A DNA stretch of 64,000 bases from Streptomyces polyasparticus (lineage in GTDB: Bacteria; Actinomycetota; Actinomycetes; Streptomycetales; Streptomycetaceae), in the NCBI RefSeq assembly GCF_014493765.1, contig NZ_JACTVJ010000016.1, positions 62,001 to 126,000 of the forward strand, read 5' to 3'. This document shows positions 1-8,474 of this stretch, piece after piece; position 1 is the first letter of the stretch; each line of letters begins with the position of its first letter. The position numbers and the translations under genes are program-made. The notes beneath the pieces are model-generated. The model saw only the letters and a list, made by a program, of their open reading frames with translations. It was not told the DNA's origin and did no database searches.

Positions 1-1
1 G

Positions 2-280
2 AACACCGAGGGCGAGCTGGCCGCGGGTGGCAACCTGCTCGAGCACGTCCTGAACACGCTGTCCGTCGAGACCGAGGCCACCCACATCCCCGAGTCCGTC
101 ACGGTCTCGATCGCGGGCCTGGACGCCGGTGCCTCGATCCTGGCCAAGGACATCCCGCTGCCCGCCGGCACGACCCTGGCCACCGACGCCGACGCCGTCG
201 TGCTGCAGGTCCTGGCCGCGCAGGCCGAGGAGGCCCCGGCCGAGGGTGCCGAGGGCGACGCCGAGGGTGCCGAGGCCTGA
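2..280 (+). CDS. rplY: 50S ribosomal protein L25 (CTC-type), 3' part
   Basis: Only the last 92 codons are inside the window; the gene enters from the left edge in the frame starting at base 2. The visible protein has the C-terminal L25/TL5/CTC beta domain (GNLLEHVLNTLSVETEA, HIPESVTVSI, then DIPLPAGTTL) and ends in an acidic Ala/Glu/Gly-rich tail typical of actinobacterial L25. The protein binds 5S rRNA in the large ribosomal subunit. The direct neighbour pth is the usual partner of rplY in actinobacteria, which supports the call. A strong terminator follows 24 bases after the stop. Confidence 0.9.
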   Translation, partial: NTEGELAAGGNLLEHVLNTLSVETEATHIPESVTVSIAGLDAGASILAKDIPLPAGTTLATDADAVVLQVLAAQAEEAPAEGAEGDAEGAEA

Positions 281-303
281 GCCGAGCGCTCTGCTTGACT
301 GAC

Positions 304-339
304 GGGGTGGTGGACCGGATCGGTCCACCACCCCGTTTT
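304..339 (+). terminator. Rho-independent terminator after rplY
   Basis: A perfect 13-bp stem (304-316 with 322-334), a 5-base loop and then four T's. It lies between rplY and pth, so pth probably has its own promoter or depends on read-through. It also argues against the ATG at 342 as the pth start, since that codon directly follows the T run. Confidence 0.85.
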
Positions 340-374
340 GCATGACCTTCTCGTACAAGGGAGACTCCCGAACC

Positions 375-971
375 GTGACTACCGACGCCAACGCCCCCTG
401 GCTGATCGTGGGCCTGGGCAATCCGGGCCCCGGCTATGCGGGCAACCGCCACAACGTGGGCTTCATGGTCGTGGACCTGCTCGCGTCGCGGATGGGCGGT
501 GCGTTCAAGCGGCACGGGAAGGCGCAGGCGCAGGTGCTCGAGGGCCGGATCGGTCCGATGGGGCCGGGCTCGCGCCGGGTCGTGCTCGCGAAGCCGATGT
601 CGTACATGAATCTGTCCGGCGGCCCGGTGACGGCGCTGCGGGACTTCTACAAGATCCCGACGGCGAACATCGTCGCGGTCCACGACGAGCTGGACATCGA
701 CTACGGAACCTTCCGGCTCAAGCTGGGCGGCGGCGACAACGGGCACAACGGCCTGAAGTCGATGACGAAGGCGATGGGTCCGGACTATCACCGGGTGCGC
801 TTCGGCATCGGACGCCCGCCGGGCCGTATGCAGGTCGCGGACTTCGTCCTGAAGGACTTCTCGCCGACCGAGCGCAAGGAGCTCGACTACTTCGTGGACC
901 GGGGTGCGGACGCGGTGGAGGCCCTGGTGACCGAGGGGCTCGAGCGGGCGCAGTCCTCGTACAACTCCTGA
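375..971 (+). CDS. pth: Peptidyl-tRNA hydrolase
   Basis: Hydrolyses the ester bond of peptidyl-tRNAs released from stalled ribosomes, in the cytoplasm. From a GTG start at 375 the protein is 198 residues, close to the family norm. The N-terminal motif [18 protein letters not shown] carries the conserved Asn16 and catalytic His26. The later HDELDID and [12 protein letters not shown] motifs hold the remaining Pth active-site residues. The frame is open to an ATG at 342, but that codon abuts the rplY terminator, whereas AAGGGAGA lies about 11 bases before the GTG. I therefore prefer GTG. The gene follows rplY as in other actinobacteria. Confidence 0.93.
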   Translation: MTTDANAPWLIVGLGNPGPGYAGNRHNVGFMVVDLLASRMGGAFKRHGKAQAQVLEGRIGPMGPGSRRVVLAKPMSYMNLSGGPVTALRDFYKIPTANIVAVHDELDIDYGTFRLKLGGGDNGHNGLKSMTKAMGPDYHRVRFGIGRPPGRMQVADFVLKDFSPTERKELDYFVDRGADAVEALVTEGLERAQSSYNS

Positions 972-1085
972 TCAGCTCCTGCTAACCCCTGGTCAGCTCC
1001 TGATCCGTCGCGCCCTTCGCCGAGCGCGCCCGGATTGTCATGAGCTTCCGCATACGCCACCGGTCCGCACGGTGACAACGGCACC

Positions 1086-1703
1086 GTGAAGATCCACGAC
1101 GCCGAGACCGGCGAAGAGCTCCGCAAGAACGAGCCGCATGTCTGCGAGTTCTACCTCGACGCCTTCGGGTTCGATGCCGCGCAGCAGGTCGACCGGCGCA
1201 TCGAGGCCTGGGCTCCGACCGCCGACGTCAAGGGCGAGACGGTCGAGTCCGGTTCGCTGACGCTCGACGCGCAGGGCCACGGCCGCACCGACGATCTGAC
1301 GCTGCCCGACGGGCACTACAAGCTGTTCTGGAACTTCGACGGCGAGAACGGCTCCGCCAAGCACAAGGTGTTCTGGACGGACTGCGAAGAGAGCGACGAC
1401 AAGCCGGGCGAGCCGACCGAGCCGGGCAAGCCGAGTGAGCCGGGCAAGCCGAGTGAGCCGGGCAAGCCGGGCGAGCCGGGCAAGCCGGGTGAGAGCGCCA
1501 CGCCTTCGCCGGGCGAGTCCACTCCGGCGCAGACCACGACGGCCACGCCGAGCCCGGCGCCTTCGGGCCAGGGCGGCGGCGACCTCGCGGAGACCGGCAG
1601 CAGCGCCCCCGTGGGGCTGCTGTCGGGTGTCGCCGCGGTGCTCGTGGCGGCCGGTGGCGCGCTGATGTTCTGGCGTCGCAGGGCGGGCGCGAACAAGGCC
1701 TGA
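1086..1703 (+). pseudogene. LAXTG sortase-substrate protein lacking its signal peptide
   Basis: The reading frame encodes a conserved surface-protein domain (KIHDAETGEELRKNEPHVC, FYLDAFGFDAAQQV), then a Pro/Gly/Glu/Lys repeat stalk (EPGKPS/EPGKPG units, about residues 100-140). It ends in a complete cell-wall sorting signal: LAETG, a hydrophobic segment and an RRRAG tail, as recognised by class E sortases. The usable start is a GTG at 1086. In frame upstream the DNA reads AFAYATGPHGDNGT and hits a stop at 1041-1043, so what looks like the end of a signal peptide with an AYA cleavage site is present but its start and hydrophobic core are missing. Only 70 bases separate this stop from pth. I infer a 5' deletion; a short cytoplasmic product from the GTG is possible but would not reach sortase. 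Confidence 0.6.
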
Positions 1704-1720
1704 TCGCCGTACGGCTGTGA

Positions 1721-1749
1721 AGGGGGCCTCCCGCGGGGAGGTCCCCTTT
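1721..1749 (+). terminator. Terminator hairpin between convergent genes
   Basis: A 12-bp stem (1721-1732 with 1736-1747, one G-T wobble) around a GCG loop, followed by TTT. It lies after the sortase-substrate frame and before the convergent membrane-protein gene. Confidence 0.75.
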
Positions 1750-1766
1750 CGCGTGCCGTGGAGCAA

Positions 1767-1820
1767 CTTGCGTGCGTGAGGCGGCTTGCGCGTGTGAGGC
1801 GGCTTCCGCTCGTGAAGCGG
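1767..1820. repeat. Three tandem copies of an 18-bp unit
   Basis: Units at 1767-1784, 1785-1802 and 1803-1820 share the pattern CTTGCGTGCGTGAGGCGG with a few substitutions. The array sits just past the stop codon of the minus-strand membrane protein. No function is evident. Confidence 0.8.
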
Positions 1821-1823
1821 TGC

Positions 1824-2306
1824 TCAGCCGGTCACAAAGGCGCCGAACAGGATCAGCGCCCCCGCCAGGGCCGTCCCCCACGCGATCCGGCCCAGGCGCA
1901 GTCCGCCGCCGACGACCACGGCGGCCATGAGCAGCGCGCCGCCCAGCGGGATCCACGCGTGGAAGAAGCCGGCGCCGGCTCCGCGTACGACCTCGCTGGA
2001 GTTGGGTTTCACGACGACGGGGAGCACGGCGCCCTTCTCCGTGCCGACGGACTCCTCGATCCAGACCTTCGCGCGGGGCTGTGCGCCGGGTGACAGGGCT
2101 GTGAAGGAACCTTCGCAGCGGTTGTCCGTGCAGCGCGTGACGGTCATCTCGCCCCGCTCCCGCCCCTTGGTGAAGATGACGTGCTGCGCCGTGGACCACG
2201 AGGTCCAGATGCCGGCGACCACCACGAGAACGGCCAGCGCGGCCATCGCGACGGTGCGGGCGGCGCCCATGGCCGCCTGGGTGCGGGCGGAGGCTGCGGC
2301 AGGCAT
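1824..2306 (-). CDS. Membrane protein of unknown function
   Basis: A 160-residue protein with a short N-terminal tail, a transmembrane segment (MGAARTVAMAALAVLVVVAG, about residues 12-31), an extracytoplasmic domain containing a CTDNRC cysteine pair, and two further hydrophobic segments near the C-terminus (IPLGGALLMAAVVVGGG and GTALAGALILFGAFVTG). I do not recognise a characterised family. The start at 2306 has AAGG about 8 bases upstream; the frame also allows GTG codons up to 2333. The gene lies downstream of ppc on the same strand, with 132 bases between them, and the S. coelicolor region has a hypothetical gene at the same place as I remember it. Confidence 0.7.
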   Translation of the reverse strand: MPAAASARTQAAMGAARTVAMAALAVLVVVAGIWTSWSTAQHVIFTKGRERGEMTVTRCTDNRCEGSFTALSPGAQPRAKVWIEESVGTEKGAVLPVVVKPNSSEVVRGAGAGFFHAWIPLGGALLMAAVVVGGGLRLGRIAWGTALAGALILFGAFVTG

Positions 2307-2438
2307 GGCGGCGATCCTTGGCCATGGCACCACGGCGGGTCAACTCGCGCGTCGCAAGCCGGACATAAGGATGCCCCGCACCACCACAGGCGGTACGGGG
2401 CTCCCGTAAAGCAGGCAAAGCAGGCAAATCTGCAGGTG

Positions 2439-5192
2439 TCAGCCGGTGTTGCGCAGACCCGCCGCCACACCGTTCACCGTGAGCAGCAGCGCCCGCGAGA
2501 GCAGGGCGTCCGGCTCCTCGCCCGCGGCCGCCGCGTCGCGCTGCCGCTTGAGCAGCGTGACCTGGAGGTACGAGATCGGGTCGAGGTAGGCGTCGCGGAT
2601 GGCGAAGGTCTGCTGGAGCACCGGGTGGCTGTCGAGCAGCTGCTCGCCGCCGGTGATGCGCAGGACCTCGGCCACGGTCAGGTCGTGCTCGGCCTTGATG
2701 GTCTCGAAGATGTGCTTGAGCTCGTCCGGCACGAGGGTGTCCACGTAGTGCTGGGCGATCCGCAGGTCGGTCTTCGCGAGCGTCATCTCGACGTTCGAGA
2801 GGAAGTTGCGGAAGAAGTGCCAGCGCTCGTGCATCTCCTCCAGGACGGATTCCAGACCCGCCTCGCGCAGTGCCTTGAGGCCGGAGCCGACACCGAACCA
2901 GCCCGGCACGATCTGCCGCGACTGGGTCCAGCCGAACACCCACGGGATGGCCCGCAGGCCGTCCAGGGAGACACCCGAGCCGGGGCGGCGGGCCGGGCGC
3001 GAGCCCAGGTGCAGGTCGGCGAGCTGGTCGACGGGGGTCGAGGCGAGGAAGTACGTCGGCAGGTCCGGGTCCTCGACGAGCTTGCGGTACGCAGCGTGCG
3101 CAGCCTCGGAGACCGTGTCCATCGCGGCGTCCCAGCGCGCGAGAGCCTCGTCCGACTGGCGCGGCGCGGTGTGCAGGGCGGAGGCCTGCAGCGTGGCGGC
3201 AACGGTCAGTTCGAGGTTCTCGCGGGCGAGCGACGGCACCAGGTACTTGTCGGAGATGACCTCGCCCTGCTCGGTCACCTTGATCTCGCCCTCCAGGGTT
3301 CCCCAGGGCTGGGCGAGGATCGCGTCGTGCGAGGGGCCGCCACCACGGCCGACGGTGCCGCCGCGGCCGTGGAAGAGGCGCAGGCGCACGCCGTAGCGGT
3401 GGGCCACGTCGCGCAGCCGGCGCTGCGCGCGGTGGATCTCCCACTGCGAGGTGGTGATGCCGCCGAACTTCGAGGAGTCCGAGTACCCGAGCATGACCTC
3501 CTGCACGTCCCCGCGCAGGGAGACGAGCCGGCGGTACGAGGGGTCGGCGAGCATCTCGTCGAGGATGACGTCGGCGGCACGCAGCTCGTCGGTGGTCTCC
3601 AGGAGCGGCACGATGCCGATCTTCGCCCAGCCGGCGTGCAGATCGATGAGACCGGCCTCGCGGGCGAGGACGGCGGCCGCGAAGACGTCGTCGGCGCCCT
3701 GGCACATCGAGATGATGTACGACTCGACGACCTCGGGGCCGAAGACCTCCAGGGCCTTCTTGACCGTGTGGAAGACGCCGAGGGTCTTCTCGCCGGCCGC
3801 GTCAAGGGGAGCCGGGGACGGGGCGAGCGGACGACGGGAGCGCAGCTCCTTGGCGAGCAGCTTCTGGCGGTACTCGCGCGGCATGTCCGCGTACCGCCAG
3901 GACTCCTCGCCGAGGCGGTCGAAGAGCTGGCCGAGCGCGTGGTGGTGGGCGTCCGCGTGCTCGCGTACGTCCATGGTCGCCAGCTGCAGGCCGAAGGCGG
4001 CGAGCGTGCGGATCGTACGGTCCATGCGGCCGTCGGCGAACAGGCCGCCGCGGTGGACGCGCAGCGAGGTCTGGATCAGCGTGAGGTCGTGCAGGAGCTC
4101 ACCGGTGCCGAGGTAGTCGCGGCCCGGCTCGTGCGGGGTGCCCTTGGCGAGGCGCTCGCGGGTGTTGACCAGCTTCTGGCGTACGCAGGTGGCCTTGAGC
4201 CGGTACGGCTCCTCGGCGTTGAGCCGCTTGTAGCGCGGGCTGATCTCCGGCAGCCGCTCCAGGTCGCACTGGAGGGAGGTGAGCAGCTCCTCCGTCGCGC
4301 CGGTGTAGCGGATGGAGTTGGAGAGCAGGCTGCGCAGGTGGTCGATCAGGTCGAGCGCGTCGGTGATGCCGTGCTCGTGCTGCAGGATCAGGACGTCCCA
4401 GGTGACCTGCGGGGTGACGTTGGGGTTGCCGTCACGGTCGCCGCCGATCCAGGTTCCGAACGTCAACGGGCGGGTACCCGGAGGAAGTTCGACGCCGATG
4501 CGCTCCAGCTCGGCGGTGAGGTCCTCGAGGACGTCGCCGACGGCGCCGGCGTGCAGCTCGTCGAGGTAGTAGATCGCGTTGCGCGCCTCGTCCGCGGGCT
4601 CGGGGCGTACGACCCGCAGCTCGTCGGTCTGCCACACCAGGTCGATGTTCTCGGCCAGGCGCAGATCGAGGCGGCGGCGGTCGGCCGCGGACACCGAGGA
4701 GTCGAGCAGCTCGGCGATCCGGCGCAGCTTGGTCAGGACCGAGCGGCGGGCGGCCTCGGTGGGGTGCGCCGTGAAGACGGGGCGCACATTGAGGTGGGCG
4801 ACGGTCTGCCGCAGGTGCTCGGCGTCGGCGTCCTTGAGCAGATCGGCGGTGCGGGCGAGCGTCGAGCCCTCGGCGTCGCGCCGGGCGCGCAGTTCGCGGC
4901 CGCGGTGCACCTGCTCGGTGACGTTCGCGAGGTGGAAGTACGTGGAGAAGGCGCGCACCAGCTTGGCCGCGGTCTCGAGCTCGGTCTCGCCGAGCAGCTG
5001 CGCGGCGGCTTCGCCGTCGCTGCGGGTCAGCGCCCGTACGCGTTCGACGAGCTCGAGCAGCTCGGTGCCCTCCTGGCGTACCAGGGTCTCACCGAGCAGA
5101 TCGCCGAGGCGGCGGATATCGGCGCGCAGCTCCGCGCCGGCGGTCTGGTCGGCAGGACGCTCGCCGGTGGTCTGGTGGTCGGCACTGCTCAC
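2439..5192 (-). CDS. ppc: Phosphoenolpyruvate carboxylase
   Basis: Adds bicarbonate to phosphoenolpyruvate to give oxaloacetate, the anaplerotic supply to the TCA cycle, in the cytoplasm. The 917 residues match the family length. Signature segments are VFTAHPTEA (His143, catalytic), the glycine-rich loop [14 protein letters not shown], and [10 protein letters not shown]. The C-terminus ends in RNTG, the conserved end at the inhibitor site. Start ATG at 5192. The gene is transcribed away from the desaturase gene across a 237-bp shared upstream region. Long opposite-strand open frames over this gene are codon-bias shadows. Confidence 0.97.
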   Translation of the reverse strand: MSSADHQTTGERPADQTAGAELRADIRRLGDLLGETLVRQEGTELLELVERVRALTRSDGEAAAQLLGETELETAAKLVRAFSTYFHLANVTEQVHRGRELRARRDAEGSTLARTADLLKDADAEHLRQTVAHLNVRPVFTAHPTEAARRSVLTKLRRIAELLDSSVSAADRRRLDLRLAENIDLVWQTDELRVVRPEPADEARNAIYYLDELHAGAVGDVLEDLTAELERIGVELPPGTRPLTFGTWIGGDRDGNPNVTPQVTWDVLILQHEHGITDALDLIDHLRSLLSNSIRYTGATEELLTSLQCDLERLPEISPRYKRLNAEEPYRLKATCVRQKLVNTRERLAKGTPHEPGRDYLGTGELLHDLTLIQTSLRVHRGGLFADGRMDRTIRTLAAFGLQLATMDVREHADAHHHALGQLFDRLGEESWRYADMPREYRQKLLAKELRSRRPLAPSPAPLDAAGEKTLGVFHTVKKALEVFGPEVVESYIISMCQGADDVFAAAVLAREAGLIDLHAGWAKIGIVPLLETTDELRAADVILDEMLADPSYRRLVSLRGDVQEVMLGYSDSSKFGGITTSQWEIHRAQRRLRDVAHRYGVRLRLFHGRGGTVGRGGGPSHDAILAQPWGTLEGEIKVTEQGEVISDKYLVPSLARENLELTVAATLQASALHTAPRQSDEALARWDAAMDTVSEAAHAAYRKLVEDPDLPTYFLASTPVDQLADLHLGSRPARRPGSGVSLDGLRAIPWVFGWTQSRQIVPGWFGVGSGLKALREAGLESVLEEMHERWHFFRNFLSNVEMTLAKTDLRIAQHYVDTLVPDELKHIFETIKAEHDLTVAEVLRITGGEQLLDSHPVLQQTFAIRDAYLDPISYLQVTLLKRQRDAAAAGEEPDALLSRALLLTVNGVAAGLRNTG

Positions 5193-5321
5193 AGGTGCGG
5201 CTCCTTGCAGTGAGGGGAAGACTCATTGCGGACCACGCTGTCCGACGCCACTAAGGATAGGCGTCCTGGACGGATGCCTTGATGGATGCCCATTCGATAC
5301 CAGCCCTCCACCCGCATTCCC

Positions 5322-5351
5322 TTGCCCCAGGTGGGGGCGCTGCCATACTTA
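5322..5351 (+). promoter_or_regulatory. Candidate promoter of the desaturase operon
   Basis: A -35-like TTGCCC (5322-5327) is followed after about 17 bases by a -10-like region (CATACTTA, 5344-5351). It points to the desaturase gene and lies directly before the TACG/CGTA palindrome array. This is a sequence-based guess. Confidence 0.4.
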
Positions 5352-5376
5352 CGTCGCCGTAGGTTACGGGCCCGTA
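5350..5376. promoter_or_regulatory. Clustered TACG/CGTA palindromes, candidate TetR operator
   Basis: Four alternating half-sites TACG (5350), CGTA (5358), TACG (5365) and CGTA (5373) form overlapping inverted repeats, including the perfect 12-bp TACGGGCCCGTA (5365-5376) and CCGTAGGTTACGG (5357-5369). Spacing is a regular 7-8 bases. The array sits 54 bases before the desaturase start, and the same operon ends in a tetR gene, so autoregulation by that TetR protein is the obvious inference. Confidence 0.55.
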
Positions 5377-5429
5377 GGTCCGGGAACACGGCGCATCACC
5401 TGACTGTCCCCGACCACAGGGAAACGCCC

Positions 5430-6413
5430 ATGACCACGAGCCCGGACCTGCTCGACGAAGCTCCGAAGGACACAGGCAGTGCCCCACTGCCCTCGGCCAC
5501 CCTCGGTGGTGAGCAGAAGCGCTCGCTGGAACAGATCACGTTGCTGCTCTTCATCACGGTCCCGTTTCTCGCGCTGCTCGCCGCCGTGCCGCTCGCCTGG
5601 GGCTGGGGCGTGAGCTGGCTGGACCTCGGCCTGCTCGTCTTCATGTACTACCTGGGCTGCCACGGCATCACCATCGGCTTCCACCGCTACTTCACGCACG
5701 GCTCCTTCAAGGCCAGGCGCCCGCTGCGGATCGCACTCGCGATCGCCGGTTCGATGGCCGTCGAGGGACCGCTGGTGCGCTGGGTCGCCGACCACCGCAA
5801 GCACCACAAGTTCTCCGACGCCGAGGGAGATCCCCACTCGCCGTGGCGTTTCGGGGAGACGGTGCCGGCCCTGATGAAGGGTCTGTGGTGGGCACACATC
5901 GGCTGGATGTTCGACGAGGAGCAGACGCCGCAGGACAAGTACGCCCCGGATCTGATCAAGGACCCGGCGATCCGCCGTATCTCCCGCGACTTCATCTGGT
6001 GGACGATGCTCTCGCTCGCCATTCCGCCGCTCGTGGGCGGTCTGGTCACCATGTCCTGGTGGGGCGCGTTCACCGCGTTCTTCTGGGGTTCGCTGGTACG
6101 GGTCGCGCTCCTGCACCACGTGACCTGGTCGATCAACTCGATCTGCCACGCGGTCGGCAAGCGTCCCTTCAAGTCCCGCGACCGCTCGGGCAACGTGTGG
6201 TGGCTGGCCGTGCTGTCCTGCGGCGAGTCCTGGCACAACCTGCACCACGCCGACCCGACCTCGGCCCGGCACGGCGTGATGCGCGGCCAGGTGGACTCCT
6301 CGGCGCGGATCATCCGCTGGTGCGAACAGCTGGGCTGGGCGTATGACGTGCGCTGGCCTTCGGCGGACCGCATCGCGTCCCGGCGTAAGCCGCCGGTCGT
6401 CGACGCGGCATGA
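5430..6413 (+). CDS. Membrane fatty-acid (acyl-CoA delta-9 type) desaturase
   Basis: A di-iron membrane desaturase that introduces a cis double bond into acyl chains, adjusting membrane fluidity. From the ATG at 5430 (AGGGAAA 8 bases upstream) it has 327 residues. All three histidine boxes are present: HRYFTH (residues 85-90), HRKHH (122-126) and HNLHH near residue 270. Hydrophobic stretches flank them (about 35-65, 66-80 and 195-225). The frame is open further upstream, but that part covers the promoter and operator. It overlaps the following tetR gene by four bases (ATGA), so the two are translationally coupled. Confidence 0.9.
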   Translation: MTTSPDLLDEAPKDTGSAPLPSATLGGEQKRSLEQITLLLFITVPFLALLAAVPLAWGWGVSWLDLGLLVFMYYLGCHGITIGFHRYFTHGSFKARRPLRIALAIAGSMAVEGPLVRWVADHRKHHKFSDAEGDPHSPWRFGETVPALMKGLWWAHIGWMFDEEQTPQDKYAPDLIKDPAIRRISRDFIWWTMLSLAIPPLVGGLVTMSWWGAFTAFFWGSLVRVALLHHVTWSINSICHAVGKRPFKSRDRSGNVWWLAVLSCGESWHNLHHADPTSARHGVMRGQVDSSARIIRWCEQLGWAYDVRWPSADRIASRRKPPVVDAA

Positions 6414-7090
6414 TGGATGCCGTGGGCGACGAATCGAGCACTTCAGGCAGCGGCAGCGAAAAGCCCCGGCGTACGCGCAGGACGCGGATGACCGGGGCGG
6501 AGCGCCGGCAGCAGCTCCTGGACATCGGGCGAACGCTGTTCGCCGCGAAGGGGTTCGAGGGGACGTCCGTCGAGGAGATCGCCGCGAAGGCGGGGGTCTC
6601 CAAGCCCGTCGTCTACGAGCACTTCGGCGGCAAGGAGGGGCTGTACGCGGTGGTCGTGGACCGCGAGATGCAGCGCCTGCTCGACATGGTGACCAGCTCG
6701 CTCACGGCAGGGCATCCGCGCGAGCTGTGCGAACAGGCGGCGTTCGCACTGCTCGACTACATCGAGGAGTACACGGACGGATTCCGCATCCTGGTCCGTG
6801 ACTCCCCCGTCGCGCAGTCGACGGGCACCTTCGCCTCGCTCATCTCCGATATCGCCACCCAGGTCGAGGACATTCTCGGCATGGAGTTCAAGGCGCGCGG
6901 TTTCGATCCGAAGCTCGCGCCGCTGTACGCGCAGGCGCTGGTGGGGTCGGTCGCGTTGACCGGCCAGTGGTGGCTGACGACGCGCAAGCCGAAGAAGGCG
7001 GATGTGGCGGCGCACTTGGTGAACCTGGCCTGGCACGGGCTCGGGAACCTGGAGGCGAAGCCGCGGTTGATAGGGCATCGCAAGAGCTGA
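6410..7090 (+). CDS. TetR-family transcriptional regulator
   Basis: A 226-residue one-component repressor. The N-terminal DNA-binding domain follows a basic leader (RRTRRTRMTGAERRQQLLDIGR), with the helix-turn-helix around residues 47-70 (TSVEEIAAKAGVSKPVVYEHF) and the usual G-GKEGLYAVV continuation. The C-terminal ligand domain is not informative. It overlaps the desaturase stop by four bases; ATG codons at 6410 and 6413 and a GTG at 6422 are all possible starts. Position and operator array suggest control of the desaturase in response to an acyl-CoA or fatty acid, which is inference. Confidence 0.9.
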   Translation: MMDAVGDESSTSGSGSEKPRRTRRTRMTGAERRQQLLDIGRTLFAAKGFEGTSVEEIAAKAGVSKPVVYEHFGGKEGLYAVVVDREMQRLLDMVTSSLTAGHPRELCEQAAFALLDYIEEYTDGFRILVRDSPVAQSTGTFASLISDIATQVEDILGMEFKARGFDPKLAPLYAQALVGSVALTGQWWLTTRKPKKADVAAHLVNLAWHGLGNLEAKPRLIGHRKS

Positions 7091-7113
7091 CTCAGCCTCC
7101 GACGGAGGGCTCG

Positions 7114-7155
7114 GACAACACCCGGCTCAGGGTTGAGCCGGGTGTTGTCAATTTT
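7114..7155 (+). terminator. Strong terminator after tetR
   Basis: A perfect 16-bp stem (7114-7129 with 7134-7149), a GGGT loop and an AATTTTT tail. Its 3' arm contains the -35 hexamer of the hsp20 promoter, so the element may act on both genes. Confidence 0.9.
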
Positions 7156-7173
7156 TCTCCGGCGAGCTATATA
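7145..7173 (+). promoter_or_regulatory. Consensus-like hsp20 promoter
   Basis: TTGTCA (7145-7150), a 17-base spacer and TATATA (7168-7173). This is among the best sigma-70 type matches in the window, about 50 bases before the hsp20 start. I see no copy of the HspR inverted repeat. Confidence 0.7.
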
Positions 7174-7221
7174 CAGAAGGCGTAGGGCATCGCACCCACC
7201 GCAGGAAGGAAGGAGTGACCT

Positions 7222-7647
7222 GTGATGCTCATGCGGACGGACCCTTTCCGCGAGTTCGACCGGCTCGCCCAGCAGGTGTTCGGCACCACCACCCGCCCCG
7301 TCGCGATGCCGATGGACGCCTACCGCGCGGGTGACGACTTCGTGATCCACTTCGATCTGCCGGGCATCGACCCCGAGACGATCGACCTCAACGTCGAACG
7401 CAATGTGCTCAGCGTGCACGCGGAGCGGCGTTCGCCGGCGCCCGAGAGTGCCGAGATGATCGCTTCGGAGCGGCCGGTCGGCAGGTTCTCGCGCCAGCTG
7501 TTCCTGGGCGAGACGCTCGACACCGAGCGCATCGACGCCTCGTACGACGCGGGTGTTCTGACGCTGCGTGTGCCGGTGGCCGAGCAGGCCAAGCCGCGCA
7601 GGATCCGGATCGCGGGCGGCGGCGGGCGCAAGCAGCTCAGCACCTGA
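7222..7647 (+). CDS. Hsp20/alpha-crystallin small heat-shock protein
   Basis: An ATP-independent holdase chaperone that forms large oligomers and binds unfolding proteins. The 141 residues begin [20 protein letters not shown], the actinobacterial Hsp18/Hsp20 N-terminus. The alpha-crystallin domain spans about residues 30-125 ([32 protein letters not shown]..., then [15 protein letters not shown]). A GGAAGGAAGGAG ribosome site precedes the start; GTG 7222 and ATG 7225 both fit. The tail KPRRIRI is the usual C-terminal I-x-I type motif. It is a single-gene unit behind its own strong promoter. Confidence 0.94.
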   Translation: MMLMRTDPFREFDRLAQQVFGTTTRPVAMPMDAYRAGDDFVIHFDLPGIDPETIDLNVERNVLSVHAERRSPAPESAEMIASERPVGRFSRQLFLGETLDTERIDASYDAGVLTLRVPVAEQAKPRRIRIAGGGGRKQLST

Positions 7648-7662
7648 CGCGCGGCATCCTCG

Positions 7663-7698
7663 GCGCCCTCTGCACCCTCTGCACCCTCTGCGCCCTCT
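7663..7698. repeat. Four tandem copies of a 9-bp unit
   Basis: GC(G/A)CCCTCT is repeated four times without interruption just after hsp20, followed by a pyrimidine-rich tract at about 7738-7790. It is too short and spacer-less to be a CRISPR array; it looks like slippage-derived sequence. Confidence 0.8.
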
Positions 7699-7819
7699 GC
7701 GCCGGGCCCGGCGCCCTGACGTCGGGCCCGGCGCTCCCCCTCGCCGCTCTCCCTCTCTCTTCTCCCTCTTCTCCCTCTACTTCTTCGTCTACGGATACGG
7801 ATCGGAGGACGACTTCACC

Positions 7820-8218
7820 ATGCTCTGGAGCCGACTGATCGACGCGGTACGGGAAGCCGGCCAGTACGCGACGGCCGCGGAGGCCGAGCGGGTCACGCGG
7901 CTCGTGCTCTCCGCGCTGGGCGCTCAGGTGGTCGGTGACGAACGCGTCGATCTGGCGCGGCGGTTGCCGCAGGAGGCTGCGCGGGTGCTGGCCTCGCAGA
8001 TTCCGGCTACGCGGCGGCTGAGTGCGGCCGAGTTCGTGGACGGTGTGGCGGCGCGGACTGCGGGGGCCACGGCGGCGACGGCGCGGTGGGACGTCAGCTC
8101 GGTGCTCGGCGTGGTGGCCGAGGTTGCCGGCGACGACCTCACCGACCGCCTCCTGACCCACCTCCCGGCCGGCTACGCGCTCCTGTTCGGGCGCGCGGAG
8201 CTGCTGCGGGCTGCGTAG
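7820..8218 (+). CDS. DUF2267 domain protein
   Basis: A 132-residue soluble protein. The pattern AERVTRLVLSALGAQVVGDERVDLARRLPQEAARVLASQIP and the second half (EFVDGVAARTAG...VLGVVAEVAGDDLTDRLLTHLPAGYALLFG) resembles DUF2267, a family with no settled biochemical role that often sits next to stress genes. Here it follows hsp20, 172 bases downstream. ATG 7820 is preceded by GGAGG about 11 bases away. The frame is open to 7568, but that part is repeat and pyrimidine tract. Confidence 0.8.
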   Translation: MLWSRLIDAVREAGQYATAAEAERVTRLVLSALGAQVVGDERVDLARRLPQEAARVLASQIPATRRLSAAEFVDGVAARTAGATAATARWDVSSVLGVVAEVAGDDLTDRLLTHLPAGYALLFGRAELLRAA

Positions 8219-8319
8219 CGCCCCCGCACTGGGGTCCGCCCCCTCTGCCGTGGGGGCGGCTCCGGGTCCGGCTTCCCGTCGGTGTGCTTTGCCGCCTGCG
8301 GTTCGTCTTGGGTCGGTGC

Positions 8320-8414
8320 CGGGGTGGGGTACCTGGTTTTCGGGCAATGCGGGCCGGTACCGAGGGACTCGCGTTGTCGTTACGGACCGCCCGAAAACCA
8401 GGCACCCCACCCCG
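8320..8414. repeat. Long inverted repeat, MITE-like
   Basis: Arms of 26 bases (8320-8345 and 8389-8414) match with a single mismatch and enclose a 43-base loop. The arms contain CTGGTTTTCGGGC and its complement. It could fold into a very stable hairpin and act as a bidirectional terminator, or be a remnant of a small non-autonomous element. Confidence 0.8.
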
Positions 8415-8474
8415 TCCCCTCCGGCCGTCCCGCGGCTGCAGGCGGGTGGGGGCATCGGACGGAGCGTCCAACTC

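Noticed and set aside
342-374. ATG at 342 as the pth start
   Set aside because: It abuts the T run of the rplY terminator and adds residues not seen in Pth; GTG 375 has a better ribosome site.
2181-5213. A 1010-codon plus-strand open frame over ppc
   Set aside because: Composition is the mirror of ppc codons in a high-GC genome; no family-like sequence, while the minus strand encodes a full PEP carboxylase.
7663-7698. Possible CRISPR-like array
   Set aside because: Units are only 9 bp and have no spacers; no cas genes in the window.
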